The position numbers and the translations under genes were made by a program. Positions 22,201 through 35,056 of a DNA stretch of 64,000 nucleotides are shown in pieces (the stretch's first letter is position 1; each line of letters starts with the position of its first letter). Under the pieces are notes generated by a model. The model did no database searches. It saw only the letters and a program-made list of their open reading frames with translations, and was not told the DNA's origin. The DNA lies in the NCBI GenBank assembly GCA_037447655.1, contig JBBHKE010000636.1:124001-188000 (forward strand), written 5' to 3'. Source of the DNA: Zygnema cylindricum (taxonomy: Eukaryota > Streptophyta > Zygnematophyceae > Zygnematales > Zygnemataceae).

Positions 22201-25200
22201 ACACTGGTAGAGTTCATAACATTAATTAAGGCGCGGGGTTTTTCGACCCACTATCATAATATAGTGTTAAATAACACTAGTTGAATGAAAGCTGACCATA
22301 TGTAGTCTGGATAAATAAAAGATGGATGGGAAGACAGTACAGTCTACAGCGACTCCTGCACGCCAAGAAAAGAGCCTGAGTAGATACTTGTTGTCCATGA
22401 ATCATAGGGTTCACACTAATTTATGTGTAGGGTTAAGAATTTCAGGACCTAAAATTATCATCTGTCACATTTATTACATAGGATGATGTACTCCAAAGAA
22501 ACTTCAAGAATTTCCCGGGGGGTGAGAATGTGATAGACAAAAAATAAAAAAGTTTAGCATCAATTATGTGCTGTAGAGTTGTCATTCCATTTCAAAGGGC
22601 CGGTTAAACGATAAAAACATACATATCGTATATGCCAAAAAGAGTGTGGTTCCCCACAAAAAGCATGGGGCCCTCTTCTGGGCCTGGAAGATTCTCCAAA
22701 CCTGTTAACAAAAAAAAAAAAACTTAATACGCTATTGCTGGAACAAACATGCCTCCGTAATATGCTGACAACAATGTAGAGTCGTTTCCTTCAGCATTTC
22801 CACCCAATCTTGTCGAACAGTTATTTTCGATAATGGGTAGACAACTCAACTGAAGGTGAGAAACAAATAGATTTGTTACTTACCAGAAATTAATGATAAT
22901 TTTATTTTAATAAAGCCCACTCTCTCACAATTGTTACTCACTGTTTAAGTTCTAAACAAAAAATAAAGGGAGTATTTCATAAGCAATAATGCTTGAAATA
23001 TTCACCAGCTGCCATGAGCAACCATATAAAATAAGCAAAACTAAAATGTTCCCTTTATATGTGTGTTTGCTTGTCTTCGCCTACTGTTTTATTATGCTGT
23101 CCACAACTCAGAGCCCATTTTCCACAGTCCACCCTTTAATTTTGGGAATCATATTTCAGCAGTTCGACATCCATATGCCAAAAGATTTTTGCTCAAATGC
23201 AAAGTCCAACTTCTACCATCCAATACCTGATTCACAAAGTTTAAAGAAGATAGTTCAAAACACACGAAATCCAGCAAAATTTTCAACTCACTGACCAAAA
23301 TATTGAGGTCGAGTCAGCCAATTCCAGATCCTGTATTGCGGAAGATCCAATAACATTCGCCTTTGTGCGATAGCTACTTCCTCCCTTGACTTTCCACTAC
23401 TCTTAGGTGATTCTCGAGTGGCATTTTCTTTACTCCCTAAGCCTTCGCTTTGCTGTCTATTGGTTTCTGGTTTATTGACCTCCTTCTGTTTTCCTTTTGG
23501 CTGCACTTGTGGAGACTCATTTGGAGAACAAGAAGTAACCGATTCAAACGAATCATTTTTGACTGGACCTGGAATGTCGACTATTAGATCGGTTGTCTGA
23601 TTTTCCGTTTTATGATTTACAACATTGTCTTCTTTAAGCTTCTTCGCGGCGTCCACAATGACAAATTGTGGAACTTGATCCCTCTTTTGAGAAGAAGACG
23701 ATGTGATTGTTACATCTGCCAAATGATTCCTTATATTGTCTTTATGCATGTTTTCCTCGAGCAATTTCTCTTGACTCGGTGCTGAGGGAATTTCTGGGCC
23801 ATTTGAGATTGCGTTCGTACTTGGAATAGCTCCTTTAAACCCTTCTGGTTTTTTTCCTGTTTCTGATCCTTGCCGAGGTACAGAAGTTGATTCCTCCACA
23901 GGTAAGGCATCATTATTATCCTTCACTGAGAAAGGGAACATCCACTGTGCCCACTGCAAATCTCCCCGACCACTTAACACTGCTTGAAATCCATCTAACT
24001 TGTTCTTTTCACCACCCACTTTCTTCCTCTTTGCTTGCTTAGCCCTTTCTCGAGACCAGTTCTCCATCAAAAAGAGGGAATTTCTGTCTTCCGTTTCTAG
24101 TTCCTTTTCCTCCAAGGTTTGAGCTACTGTTGAATTGTAGTCGGTCGGCTCATCCTTGTTCGCAACAACAGAATCACTTAAGTCCTCTGGAAGTTTTTCT
24201 GGCAATTTAGAACGTTCATCTCCAATCTCATGTGCAACTTCTGTAGACACGCTCGCCTGACCATAATTTGTTGGTAATTTACGCATCGAAAAGGTGTCTG
24301 ACGACAAATCTGGTTCTAAACCATCTGGCAGAGGCTGAGCGTCTGAATGGCCATAAATAACAGCACTGCTGCATTCAGTGGAAGAGGCGTCATCCTTTTT
24401 CTCTGAAATAAACGGAGGAGGCAGCATGGATGCTTCATCCAAAAACTCACGAAGACTGACATCTTTCTGGCATAAAAAAATGAGAACAAAACCCACCCAA
24501 AGGCAACATTTTGTGTCAGGAAGTGAGGACTTGCGAAAATATGGCAAGAGCTTTTACCTTGGTGGACGTTGTCAGGCAAAGCTCTGGTATGTTGGTTAAA
24601 GAAAAGAGAAAGGATAAAATGCATATCCATGCTAAACATCTGAAATTATGTGTTTCAATAAAAAAGACATAGCAGGTGTATAGTAGCTAACATTGCACGA
24701 GACAAAAGTGATTTTACTTAGACGTTTCAGCAAGATACTTCAAACAAAAAAAAAGACTTACAAAACATTACTTATGCAAGGGATGTTTAAACTGTGACAA
24801 GTTAAGAAGCCTGTCCCTCTGCTAAGTTTAAAAATTCTGTCCCGTCTAGGTCGGGGAAAACAAAAGCTTTAACATTTATGTTTAAAGGTGTCCTTTGACA
24901 CAGACCTCAAGGAAAGCAATATGGCCTGAAAAGGGAAGGATTCGAATTGTGCAATCTTTAATACATGTTGCTAGACCATATGCCTCTTCCACTGATGGTA
25001 AAAGTCGATCTGCCCCACTGAAAAAATTCCCAATAGTGAAAGTCAAATCTTAAAGTTTTAGAGGGACTGTAATAGAAACAATCCTGTGATACGAAGTCCA
25101 CTCACATATTGTCTGGCAAACGGAGCATGCTATTAAAAACATGACTGAACACACGTCAAAAGCATTGGTGTCATGTCGGCAAAGAACTGCAGGTTTGACA

Positions 25201-28200
25201 TAATTTATTGAGGAGTTTCGCCACGGTTACATAAGATTTAAAGTAGGACTCGAGAATATCATTTTTTTTAAATTGAAATCAACAGATGAACTGCCATTAA
25301 CTATGTTGGCGCTATGTAAAAAACATCCCTATTTTGGCCATACGGGCAAAACCATACTCGAAAACCAGTTTTGTACGCTTAAAGAGACGACATGAGAGCT
25401 TCAACATGAGAACAAAGTCTGCTTATATATCACCTTGAATTCTAAAAGGATTTAATGTCATAAAGAACAAAGGACACTTCCTTGTGAAGGAAAATTGAAA
25501 AGCGTTTTAAAGCATCCACAACGGTATGTATTATTCAAGTCCATAACCTATAAAATGGTAGTTTGACTTAAAGATCAGCCAGCCAATGGTCTTGCCTAAA
25601 AGAGGAAACAAAATGGACCTTGAAACAAACATTCGAGGCCAAGAAGAGATCCCTGTCCCCTTGTATATCAACAATAGGAGCGAATGAACCTACTCCAATT
25701 GCAAGGGTTTACTTCCCCACAGAGCCAAAACTCAATGACGCAGAAACAAAATTGTTGAGACAATAAAGCCAAACAGCACAAGGCAAAAAAGAGAGTAAGT
25801 TGTAAAGCCCAAGTTTTGTGCCTTTATCCATATAACGAGAATATGTACAGGATAGGTCCTTTACCTTGCAAGTAAGAGAGTACGGGCAGTAATCCGTTGC
25901 AAACAGTCGTCCGATGGTGACCACTGGGCCATCATTTGCAAACGCGAGCTGACAACGTCTTGAGGAAGGACCTCCAAACTGTTCAATACAAGAAAGTTAA
26001 GACCCTGGGAATCTTGATGGATCTGACGCAGATCGCTGAAAATTTTGATTATATGACAGGAAACGATATCGCAAGTGTTAAGCCATGCGACATGAAGGTT
26101 TACCTTCAAATCCTTGTCATAAGAATACTCTTGCAGAAGGGTGATTAGGAATGACGGACCCTTGAAGAGCAAAAATCACTTAGAAATGACAGGCACATAA
26201 ATGTCAATTAAGGCCTATAATTTCAAGATAGCAAGGCTGAACATTCCTTGTCCTATTTAGAGAGCTTTTCTGAACAAAATCGTAATTTAAAGACCCCTTA
26301 AACGTCTTCAACTTTCAGTAGGACCTTACCTAAAAGGAGGAATGATCAGATTGCGGTTCTCTTCACTGAGTAATCGCCAATTGGACAGTAGAGGCGCCAT
26401 GGCGAATGAGGACAATTCGTGCAAGAATGGAAACGATGGTGCGAAGGGTACCTGTCCTTTGCAAAAACATCCCTCCAGTGTGTCACGAGGGGAGGTGTAA
26501 GGCATAAACTGCTACGCACCCAGTCCTCTGAATGTAAATTGCAGCCCATTTTCCATATAAGCTCTCCAAAAACAAAAAGAAACAATGGCCAAGTCATATA
26601 GGCATCAAAGTGGAAAGGAAAGATATATTTCTGCTGTGAAGAAAGACTTGAAGGACATATTGGAAGAAAGGAGAGAAGAGATAGCGCACCAAGAGGGAGC
26701 CATATTGTAGTGCTGGTTGTCGCCGTATGCCACTTGCACTGTTAGAAAACAGCAGTCAGGTGGTTACTCATTTTAGAAGCTATCACTTTGTCATAGTGAA
26801 TAAAGTCAAAACATGCTAAGATATACTTGGTCCTCTAGCTCAGTCTCTTTCACAAAGAAAATTCGACAAACATATCCAAAGATACTCAGCCAAAAACAAA
26901 GTCCTAGCTGATACACACGCTCATCTGTGATGCTTTCATTTTTCCTTTAAAGTTACAATCCCTTGACTCAATTCTGTTTTTTCCAGCAGGCACATTCATG
27001 CTGACAACAAAATGAACTGATAGCAACATATCAGCTGGGTCCCTGCTTATAAAGTGCATGTCCCAATAAAAATGTTCAAAAAAAATAAAGGATCGAATAA
27101 ACGCACATCCAAGTATATAAATGTATGTGTAAGAAGGAGTATCTACCTGTTTGAAACCACAAGGAACTGTACAAGATCGGCATACTGAGATGCAAGTTCA
27201 ATTCCTATACCAGCTCCAAACGACTCTGCGACGACTGTCACAGGATGTTGGACAGATTCTGATTTTTTTTTATCCGTTTTTCGTGCCGACAGCTCACAGC
27301 GAATAAGGTCTGCAGACCTGGCTTCAGAGGCGCCAAAGAATATAAGTCTCACTAAGATCCCATGGGTCGCGGACACAATTTCCACTTGTCATTAGAAGAG
27401 TGGGGCGTAAGAAATTCCTTAGTAGAATGATCCAACGCTCTCTTTTTAAAAAGAATTACAACATTCTCTACAATGGACCCTCGTTCAACATGTAGCTGAG
27501 TAAAATGTTCACAGTTGTTTGCTAGACTGGCTGGAATCCCGTAAATACTGGCAAAAAACAACGTAGCCTCTGTTTTTCTCTACATCACTTCCATATCACT
27601 TCCGATAGAATTACTTCCAATAGAATAATTGTAAAATAACAGTTTGCTTAGAATTGGCTGACCTTTCAGCAAGTTCTGTATAAGATCCAGTTGCCAGGGG
27701 AGGGATTGCCATACACCGTACATCAAATGAATCTCCCAATTTTGGTAGCTGACAGTCCAAGAATACGCCCTGTTCACAATGACCAGAACTAAAAATCATT
27801 CCTTACACCAAAAAACTCGACAGACACAAAACTTATATTCAAGCAACTGAGTAATGCAATACAGGGCTCTTAATTGATTAAAAATTCTCGTTGGTTGCAG
27901 CAAACAAAAGTTTTCTCTTCTAAAAAACGTGAAGCCAGTATGTTTAGAAGCAAAAACAGGAAAGGAAATTTATCGGTTCCTTACAGTGGCGTCAAGTCCT
28001 GGAAGATAGAGTAGCAACGGCAGGTGCCGTCTCCTTCCAAGGGGAGCCAAGAAATGAGCGTGACTTCTCTTCCCAGCGGCAGAAACCACAGTTTTCAATT
28101 CCAAACCTTGCGTGTCATATATGAGCTCCTCCATACCTTGTTGTTCACGACTATCGAAAACTTCTACACAATCTGCAATGCTCTCTGGTTGCATTGGTTG

Positions 28201-29217
28201 TGGGGTCTTTGCAACAGAAATTTGCTCTCTATCGTGTACATTTGACCCTGGGACGTTGCAAGAATTATCATCAGATTCAACTACTGCTGTAGAACCTGTT
28301 CTCTCTGCCAAATTCATGGACGCCACAGCAGTATCCTCAGAGGTTGCTGGTATTGCTTCATTAGTATCCTCTACCTTTTCTACCTCAAACGAAAAAAATT
28401 GCTCACTAACTTGATTTTGATTGGAATTTTTAGCCATTCTATCACGAAACGTTAAGTCAACAACATCCTGAGTTCCCCTACTAACAAATGACAACTCGTC
28501 TCCTGCCAGTACATCTGCATTCACTGAAGAAGCTAAAGCTTGAGTTTTAGTGCCTGGCACCTTTGTCAGAAACCCATTTGTTATGCCTTCATGGCCAACC
28601 TTTTGCAATGCTGTTCCATTTGATTGTGAGTGAGGTATACCAGAAGTTGCAAGGGAGCCAGTCACTGATTCAGTTCCACATTTTTTTTCAGCTTGTTCAC
28701 TATCTGATGCTGGAATTCCTTGACTAAGTTTATCTTGAGCTGTCTCATTCTCTGATGATGATAATCCTCGACTTGGTTGGGAAACCATGGTGTCAGTTGT
28801 CAAAGGAGGTGAAAGAGACTCATCTTTTAACTCAACTAAATTAGAATCTTGGAGCAGGGTGTTAGAACTAATCGTTGATTGGCTCACTATGCCTCTTCTC
28901 GCTTGTGTACCGATGCTTGGAGAAACAATGAGTGAACGTAAGGGCGTAGAGTATCTGAGAAACCTTTTATTTACTGATTGACTGTAAAAAGGAACAAAAA
29001 ACACCTCTCTTGAAGAAACTGTTGCCATGGAAGATAAGCTGGAAGCTTTTAGATACCTGTTTACTGTTGATAAACTGCCACGTAAAGGCTTAGTATTGCC
29101 GATAAATTTACAAGAAATTGACTTTACAACTTGAACTTGATTGTGCAACAAACCATTTGACAAAAAAATAGGCGTCGAACAAGTAGACATATTATTCGCA
29201 GTAATCTGGTAGGCCAT
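19242..29217 (-). CDS. Phytyl ester synthase / diacylglycerol acyltransferase-like protein, plastid
   Basis: Exons, in phase: 27985-29217, 27663-27769, 27147-27317, 26690-26738, 26330-26451, 25865-25978, 24906-25017, 23292-24466, (one short exon not found), 22623-22701, 21937-22054, 21463-21683, 21157-21212, 20732-20809, 20037-20113, 19442-19531 and 19242-19274. An alpha/beta-hydrolase half carries LPGLDATGVF, the nucleophile motif VAESFGAG, Asp in GADRLLPS and His in FSGHIAFLE. An LPLAT half carries LFVGNHTLFGIYD, LLYPGGGREV and FVRMALRCNATIIPFAAIG. This order is that of plant PES1/PES2, which esterify phytol and diacylglycerol in chloroplasts. The first exon encodes about 410 residues, mostly Ser/Thr/Glu-rich and far longer than usual; its basic N-terminus fits a transit peptide. 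Exon 23292-24466 adds about 390 disordered residues between the two halves. The final exon encodes only VNIFEGWDGL. Confidence 0.87.
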
Positions 29218-29668
29218 AGCTATGTAGAGTCGATGGAAACCTACAATTTGAAGAAAGTCGGTTGTAAAAGTGTGAACTACAGTCTTGTAATGAACAAGGG
29301 GAAAATTTGTTCAATTCAAGATTTTAAAATAGAACTGTACAAATCAAAATCACGATTTTGAATTAGCGAGACATAGACTGCAGGTGTAAAATCTTGCAGT
29401 GTCCATGACTTTAAAAAATATAAAAAATTGCTACTTTTGTATTTTTTCTTGTAACAATTTTCTTTTCCAATTTGAACTCTCCAAAACGTCTTTCGACTTT
29501 TGAGCTGGATTCTCAAAAGAACCGAGTACTTAGGAATTTTAATAACCTAATCTTATCCAATTTAACTTCCTTTTCCCGGTACCATTCACATGCAATAAGT
29601 CGACAAGCCACTTATCCGAGAACAGAGATCATGTCCTCCATTTCTGTGCCACAATATCCAAGAACTTA

Positions 29669-29715
29669 ATTTAAATTTCCGGCAATTTAAATTACCGGCA
29701 ATTTAAATTTCCGTC
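29669..29715. repeat. Triple 16-17 bp repeat upstream of the acyltransferase gene
   Basis: Three tandem copies of AATTTAAATTNCCGGCA (the last ending CCGTCA) about 450 bases upstream of the ATG at 29217. They could be a promoter element, but nothing beyond position supports that. The rest of 29218-30027 shows no element. Confidence 0.6.
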
Positions 29716-30392
29716 AAGCTATTCTTTCTTGAATGCTTTCCATATATTTTTACAGTACTACTGATAGCTGCCAAATGTAACTATGATTCCAAGCTCACGG
29801 GCTCAGATATTCTGAAGATACTAATCTTCAGTGATTTCCCATTATCCACTGTATCATCACCTCTAATACTGTGAAAGTGTGAATGAAGCCAATGTGTCGC
29901 TTTTATTTTCTTCATTTTTTCTACAATGAAGGGCGTGTCATAATTCTCTGCCGTTGGTTATAAGGAGCTGGCATCTACTTTGAACGGTCCCGATTTCCTT
30001 AGAAAGTTATATTAGTATATTAGTCTACCGCCCATCGTTATAAGAGTTACTAACACTAATTCGGTCGTGACTTTTTTGGCCAAAAATCACAAAATAGTAA
30101 TTAAGACTACAATTTGCCACGTCTCCTTGCATTACATTATTAATATTAAGGGAATTGATCATGACAGTGACTGTTTTGGTTGCGCACAGTCACTTACGTC
30201 ACTTTGTCAAAAATTGTACGTTTGAAATACATATTGGTACAAATAAAGTATTGTTGAGTACAATTTTGACGGTCAATCGGTTGGACAGCTTTGACTTTCA
30301 AAACATTGTTTCAACCGCTTAAAATTTTGCCGCGCTTGCGGACGTCGACCGTCATAATAAAATTAACAATTCACACGGCCGGCGACGTTTAC

Positions 30393-30464
30393 GGTAACAA
30401 AACTGCGGCAACGACATGTAAATAAAATGGTAACAAAACTGCGGCAACCACATGTAAATAAAAT
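30393..30464. repeat. 36-bp tandem duplication
   Basis: Two adjacent copies of a 36-base unit containing GGTAACAAAACTGCGGCAAC and ACATGTAAATAAAAT, differing at one base. Confidence 0.9.
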
Positions 30465-30800
30465 GGTTGCAGACAGTCACTTTTTGTCTTTACGTGAGCT
30501 CCACGGTGAGAGTATTTAGGGTATGTCCCCATGTAAGTGATACTTTTAAAAAGTATTTTGGACTGTAGTGAGGTGTTCCGTACTACTTTGAAAAGCGTCC
30601 CTATGTGCGAAAATGGAATCGGAACTTTGAAATGTGACGGGTGTAGACGTAGGTACAACTTTGTGACGGTTGACGACGACTACGAAATTGGTGACGCCAA
30701 CAAAAACAGCGACAGTTGTAGGCGTCTACATTTTTGTAATTTGTGACATGGCAGATGTTTAGGGTTTTGTAACATTGTGACGTAACGCTCACTTGTGACG

Positions 30801-32680
30801 TCACAGATTCAAGAACTTTCGGCCATGGATACCCGATTTCGTTATCTCAACCTTTTTCGCTCTACTTGCCATAAAAATGGTGGGGTCGTCTTTGTATTTC
30901 GTCACCAAAATATCCGACGGTTCAGTCTCTTCCGGCGCTTCCTCCTCTTCCGGAGGCTCGTCCCCGTCCTCTATAGACTCGTCCGTTCCGGTTCCCGAAG
31001 GTTCATAATCTCATCGACTCCCTTACCCCTCACCTACTTCCCGAACACCTACTCCTCCTCTCCAATTCCTTCTTCCGATATCCCCCCTTGCGCCACCCTT
31101 CCCGTTTCTACATCGTCCGTCTCCGTCCTTTCCCTTACCACCTCCTCCAATTCCTTCATCTTGTCTCTTTCAACATCCGTTTCCTCCACCTTACTCAATA
31201 CCAACTCCATTCTAACCCTTTCTTTTCCACCCTCCTCTATTGCCACCCTATTCCCTAATGCTTCATCAATCCCCTCCCTCTCTCTTACTACCTTCTCATT
31301 TTCGAGCACTTCATGCCCAGCCGCCTCCCCCAAGTCACTTACACTAAGTGACTCCTCCCTTTCTCTATTTAAACACTCCCTTGGCGTTCTATCCCTTTCT
31401 GTCGCCTCCTCATCCAACCTTTGCCTTTCTTCCCTTTCCCTCACTTAGTTCTCCCCCCTAGGTATATTTCCCCCCACCTCGGTTTCCGTTGGTCGTGGAC
31501 GATATCGTCGCCGAATGGCAGAGGGAAGTCGTTTGAATGGTCGTCGGCCGCCCTCCATGGAGAAGAAAAATTATTGCTTACCATGAAACAAAGCATATAC
31601 ACAGGTAAGAGAGAAAAAAACACCCTAAAAGACGCACTTTTGCTCAGACCTTTACTCAGATAGTCTTGCTGTACACGTACTCCACTGTTCACCGTGGAAA
31701 ATTGAACCCTTGTACCTGCGACTTATAAACCGAAATTGAAGCGACGACACGCTGTCGTTGAGCGTTGAAATGTATTCGAGTTTCCCAACCGTGATTCAAC
31801 AAAACAGCGTTGTCGGCCGCGAATTACATTCGAGAATACTGGCGTTGGATTGACTGAACTGATGTCGTCGGTGGTTTACTCAACACGACTAACCACTGTC
31901 GTCCGTCATTTGCACTTTCGACCTAGCGAGGTGTTTTCATCTATTTAATGAATTTGTCGTACCCATCATTGAAGCGACAACATGATGTCGTTGCATACAC
32001 CGCGACAAAGACCCGTCGTCGCTAGTACGTTGTCCCCACAAGGAAATCCTAGGACACGAGGAAAATATTACAAAAATAAAAAGACATTGCATACCAACCG
32101 ACAACATAGAAAAACACCCACTAATGGAGAGGTAATGAGATGTTAGGATATAGATTGAGAGGGAAAGTCGGCGGTCCAACATCATAATGTAAAAATACTT
32201 TTGAAGCACAACAAAATTAATATATTACAATGCATTGTGAATGGGAGTAATAGCAAAAAAAGAAGGATGCAACGAAACCATTTAATCAATGGGAGAAGGT
32301 ATAATTGAAAAAGCTTTCTTGTACCGTACACTCTGGTAAAATGCTCGGGAAAATTCCTTATGGTCCTTGGAATGATTTCTATCTCTTCGTATTTTTCACA
32401 GTCCCTTAGCATCCAGTTTATTACTCGCATGCGAGTTACCTTAGTCGACACGTGTTGAAATTTCTTGTGGGAAACAAGCCCTCTCGCATTGGCCGAGGAC
32501 GGAAAAAATCCTTCCACAATGGTCGCCGGGTCAACCGAGGTTTTGACTTCCGCCTCACTCTCCTCCTAGTTTGGAAAAGCGTTTTCCTCGTTGTTCCTGT
32601 CATTTTCTTCATCTTGTTCAGACTGAGCGTTATGGGCATTGTTGATGTTATTGGCAGGGTTGGCACCCCAAATTATATAA
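30801..32680 (-). pseudogene. Decayed transposon protein, family unknown
   Basis: Three minus-strand stretches look coding. At about 32300-32680 an Asn/Glu-rich segment (QSEQDEENDRNNEENAF) leads through a stop into RMRVINWMLRDCEKYEEIEI, which resembles an N-terminal DNA-binding region. At 31049-31444 there is a highly charged Glu/Arg-rich segment likely to form a coiled coil. At 30801-31010 an acidic stretch (EEEEAPEETEPSD) is followed by TKSGIHGRKF and a stop. Stops and frame changes separate them, though introns could account for some. The last tail recurs at 6483-6550, supporting a once-coding element. Confidence 0.4.
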
Positions 32681-33978
32681 AAGTTCCACATACTTCTAAA
32701 CACTTAGTATCACTTAAAAAATAATAAATAAGAGCAACCGAAAAGGAAGAAAGTGCCAATCTAAGCAAATGAGGAAGAAGTGGCGATGGTGTCATTGTCA
32801 TTTTCACAAATACATTTATATAATACACAAGATGCAAGTGAAAGTGAATTTCCGCGGTAAAAATGGAGGGATTTGCCATTTTGAATTTTTCGTTAAAAAA
32901 TCAAATTTTGAACTTTAGCATGGCTTTCAATTTAAAAATATTTCAAAACGCGGGAATAGAAGCGGGATCACGTAAAAGTTGGTTCAATTTGCCAAAATAT
33001 TTCAAAACTTACGTCGTCGATGGAATGTTGGTAGCGCCATGGAAACACCTCCAGCTTATACGTTGTACGGCAAAAAGTTGATGGGAAAAAATGCGGCGTC
33101 GTAACCCCGACAAACGGTTGTTCTAAAGTCATCTACGAAACGTGACTAACTTTAGGAATGCGTGGATGGTAAACATGCCATGTGTTTACGGCAACAGCCA
33201 ATGATAATCTTCCGACGGCGAGTGATCAGCTTTCATTGGCGTAATACCGCCAATTAGTATAAACATGTATCATATTAAGTGATTTTTTTTTCATTTTACA
33301 TTCAATTAGAATTAACAGTGATACTAATAAGAGGTTTGCTTGACGTTTGATCTAAGTAAACGCATCCTTATTAGACTTATGTCCCAATATTACAATGCAT
33401 GAATTATAATAAAACAACCATCGGGAGAGTCCTTATTTAACGTCATACAACGTTCGTTCTCCCCGCGAACGACAAGGAAATAAAAACCAATCACTGAGTT
33501 CAATGTAAGTTATGTGAAATGAAACGTAAACATAAAATACCTGCCGTTATAGTTTCGTTCATTACACAATACAAAACTGAACTTGATAAGCAAATTAAAA
33601 TTATATGGTTACGTAGCGTTATAACGTAACTGCGTTTTACAACTCGAAGCATGGATTTGACTGTATGGCGTGACAATGTACGTTTCGTCCTATGTTGTCC
33701 GCTCACATTTTTTACTCTAATCATATCCACCGCGCGCGAAACAAACGCTTATTAGAATCATGAATGAACTTAAATGAAGGTACATAAACCCGTACATTGC
33801 GACGATTTCTACTCGTACCTATTTTAATGTATAATTGTGAACGGCGTAATGATTCTATAGCAGAAACCCAAAAATAGAATTATGGATTTTTACGGTGGAA
33901 GGAGGCAACGCCGTACGGATTGTCAAAATCTGTACTTCTACCGTTTTTAACGTATATGTTATGATGGCAGATCGTGTA

Positions 33979-34114
33979 CACCTAAATCAGCGTTATGGAG
34001 AAATTACAATTAAACATTTTTTTTGAAAATGGGATTGATACACATTTTAAAGTAAATGACACTAATTATTTATTCACACAAATAATTTCTATACGCTAAT
34101 AATGATTCACGGTG
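33979..34114. mobile_element. Short TA-MITE, 136 bp
   Basis: The left end CACCTAAATCAGCGTTATGG is degenerate. The right end CGCTAATAATGATTCACGGTG is close to the family consensus. Both are next to TA. Confidence 0.55.
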
Positions 34115-35056
34115 TAATAAATCCTTCACACTAATAACGATGGGCGGTGTAATGTTGTGTATTGGTGGCCTCTTACTAGTAACTGATCGATACTTTTTTT
34201 TACCTAACGATAAACAACGTAGCGCCTAGGTACATCGTTAGGGGGATTCTCCCTGTACATTACCAATGTGTTGGGAAAATAATACGATAATTGTCATGTC
34301 ATGTCGCATCTCGTCGGCCGCCTTACTTGTTTATATTAAGGTTTTAGGATGGGCAGCAGCCACACTAATTTGTATTTGTGTGTTATTTGGGTTTTGCAAG
34401 ACCGTACATACGTACATTTCCCGTTCGCGTCGACTGTACATATTTACACCGCCGTAGCGTCGACCGTACATATTTATTTATCGCCGTAATTTCCGCCGAC
34501 GACGTATTGTCGCGTTCGCGTCGACCGTACATATTTATTATTCCCGTAATTTCAGCCGACGACAAAGTTTACTGTTCGCGTCCATACCTACGATTTTACC
34601 GTACCTACAATTTTACTGTACCTGCATCTTCTAGAATTCCTACCATAGATGTCTCATTCGTACGGATTTTGACATTTTTACGGAATTTCGTTTTTTTTTT
34701 TGATTTTGAATCTTTCGTTAAATGCGTATACTTTTCGTACGGTTTAAACGTACGGATGAACCGTACATTTATAATGTACGAAAATTTTAAAAAAAAGACT
34801 ATTCATTTGCGCGCGCGAAGTTTGAAAGAAATTTGTATGTTACGGTTATAACGTACAGAAATTTCGCGCGCAGTTTGAAAAATTTGTACTTTACAGCTAT
34901 AATGTATGGAAATTTCGCAGTGTTTTGAAAGAAATTTGTACAGTTCATCCAAGCCGACATTGAATCCGCCATTGAAAGCTTGATTGAAGTCGTACTTCAA
35001 GCAAGCTTCCACGAACTTCTTCAGAAGCAGCCACGCCTAGACCTCGAGGATCAGCG

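Larger units (their letters stand above)
30028..34149 (-). mobile_element. Large TA-bordered element (about 4.1 kb), possible coding relative of the MITEs
   Basis: The left end CCGCCCATCGTTATAAGAG and right end CTAATAACGATGGGCGGTG form an inverted pair, each bordered by TA. The left arm (TTCGGTCGTGACTTTTTTGGCC, then ACGTCTCCTTGCATTACATTA) matches the arms of the MITEs at 14624 and 47310-47444. The interior has coding-like minus-strand segments. The two ends could instead belong to separate small elements, since another MITE end lies at 34114. Confidence 0.45.

Noticed and set aside
30795-31448. 217-codon plus-strand frame rich in Ser, Pro and Thr
   Set aside because: It is the antisense of a charged minus-strand frame that fits a transposon protein better.
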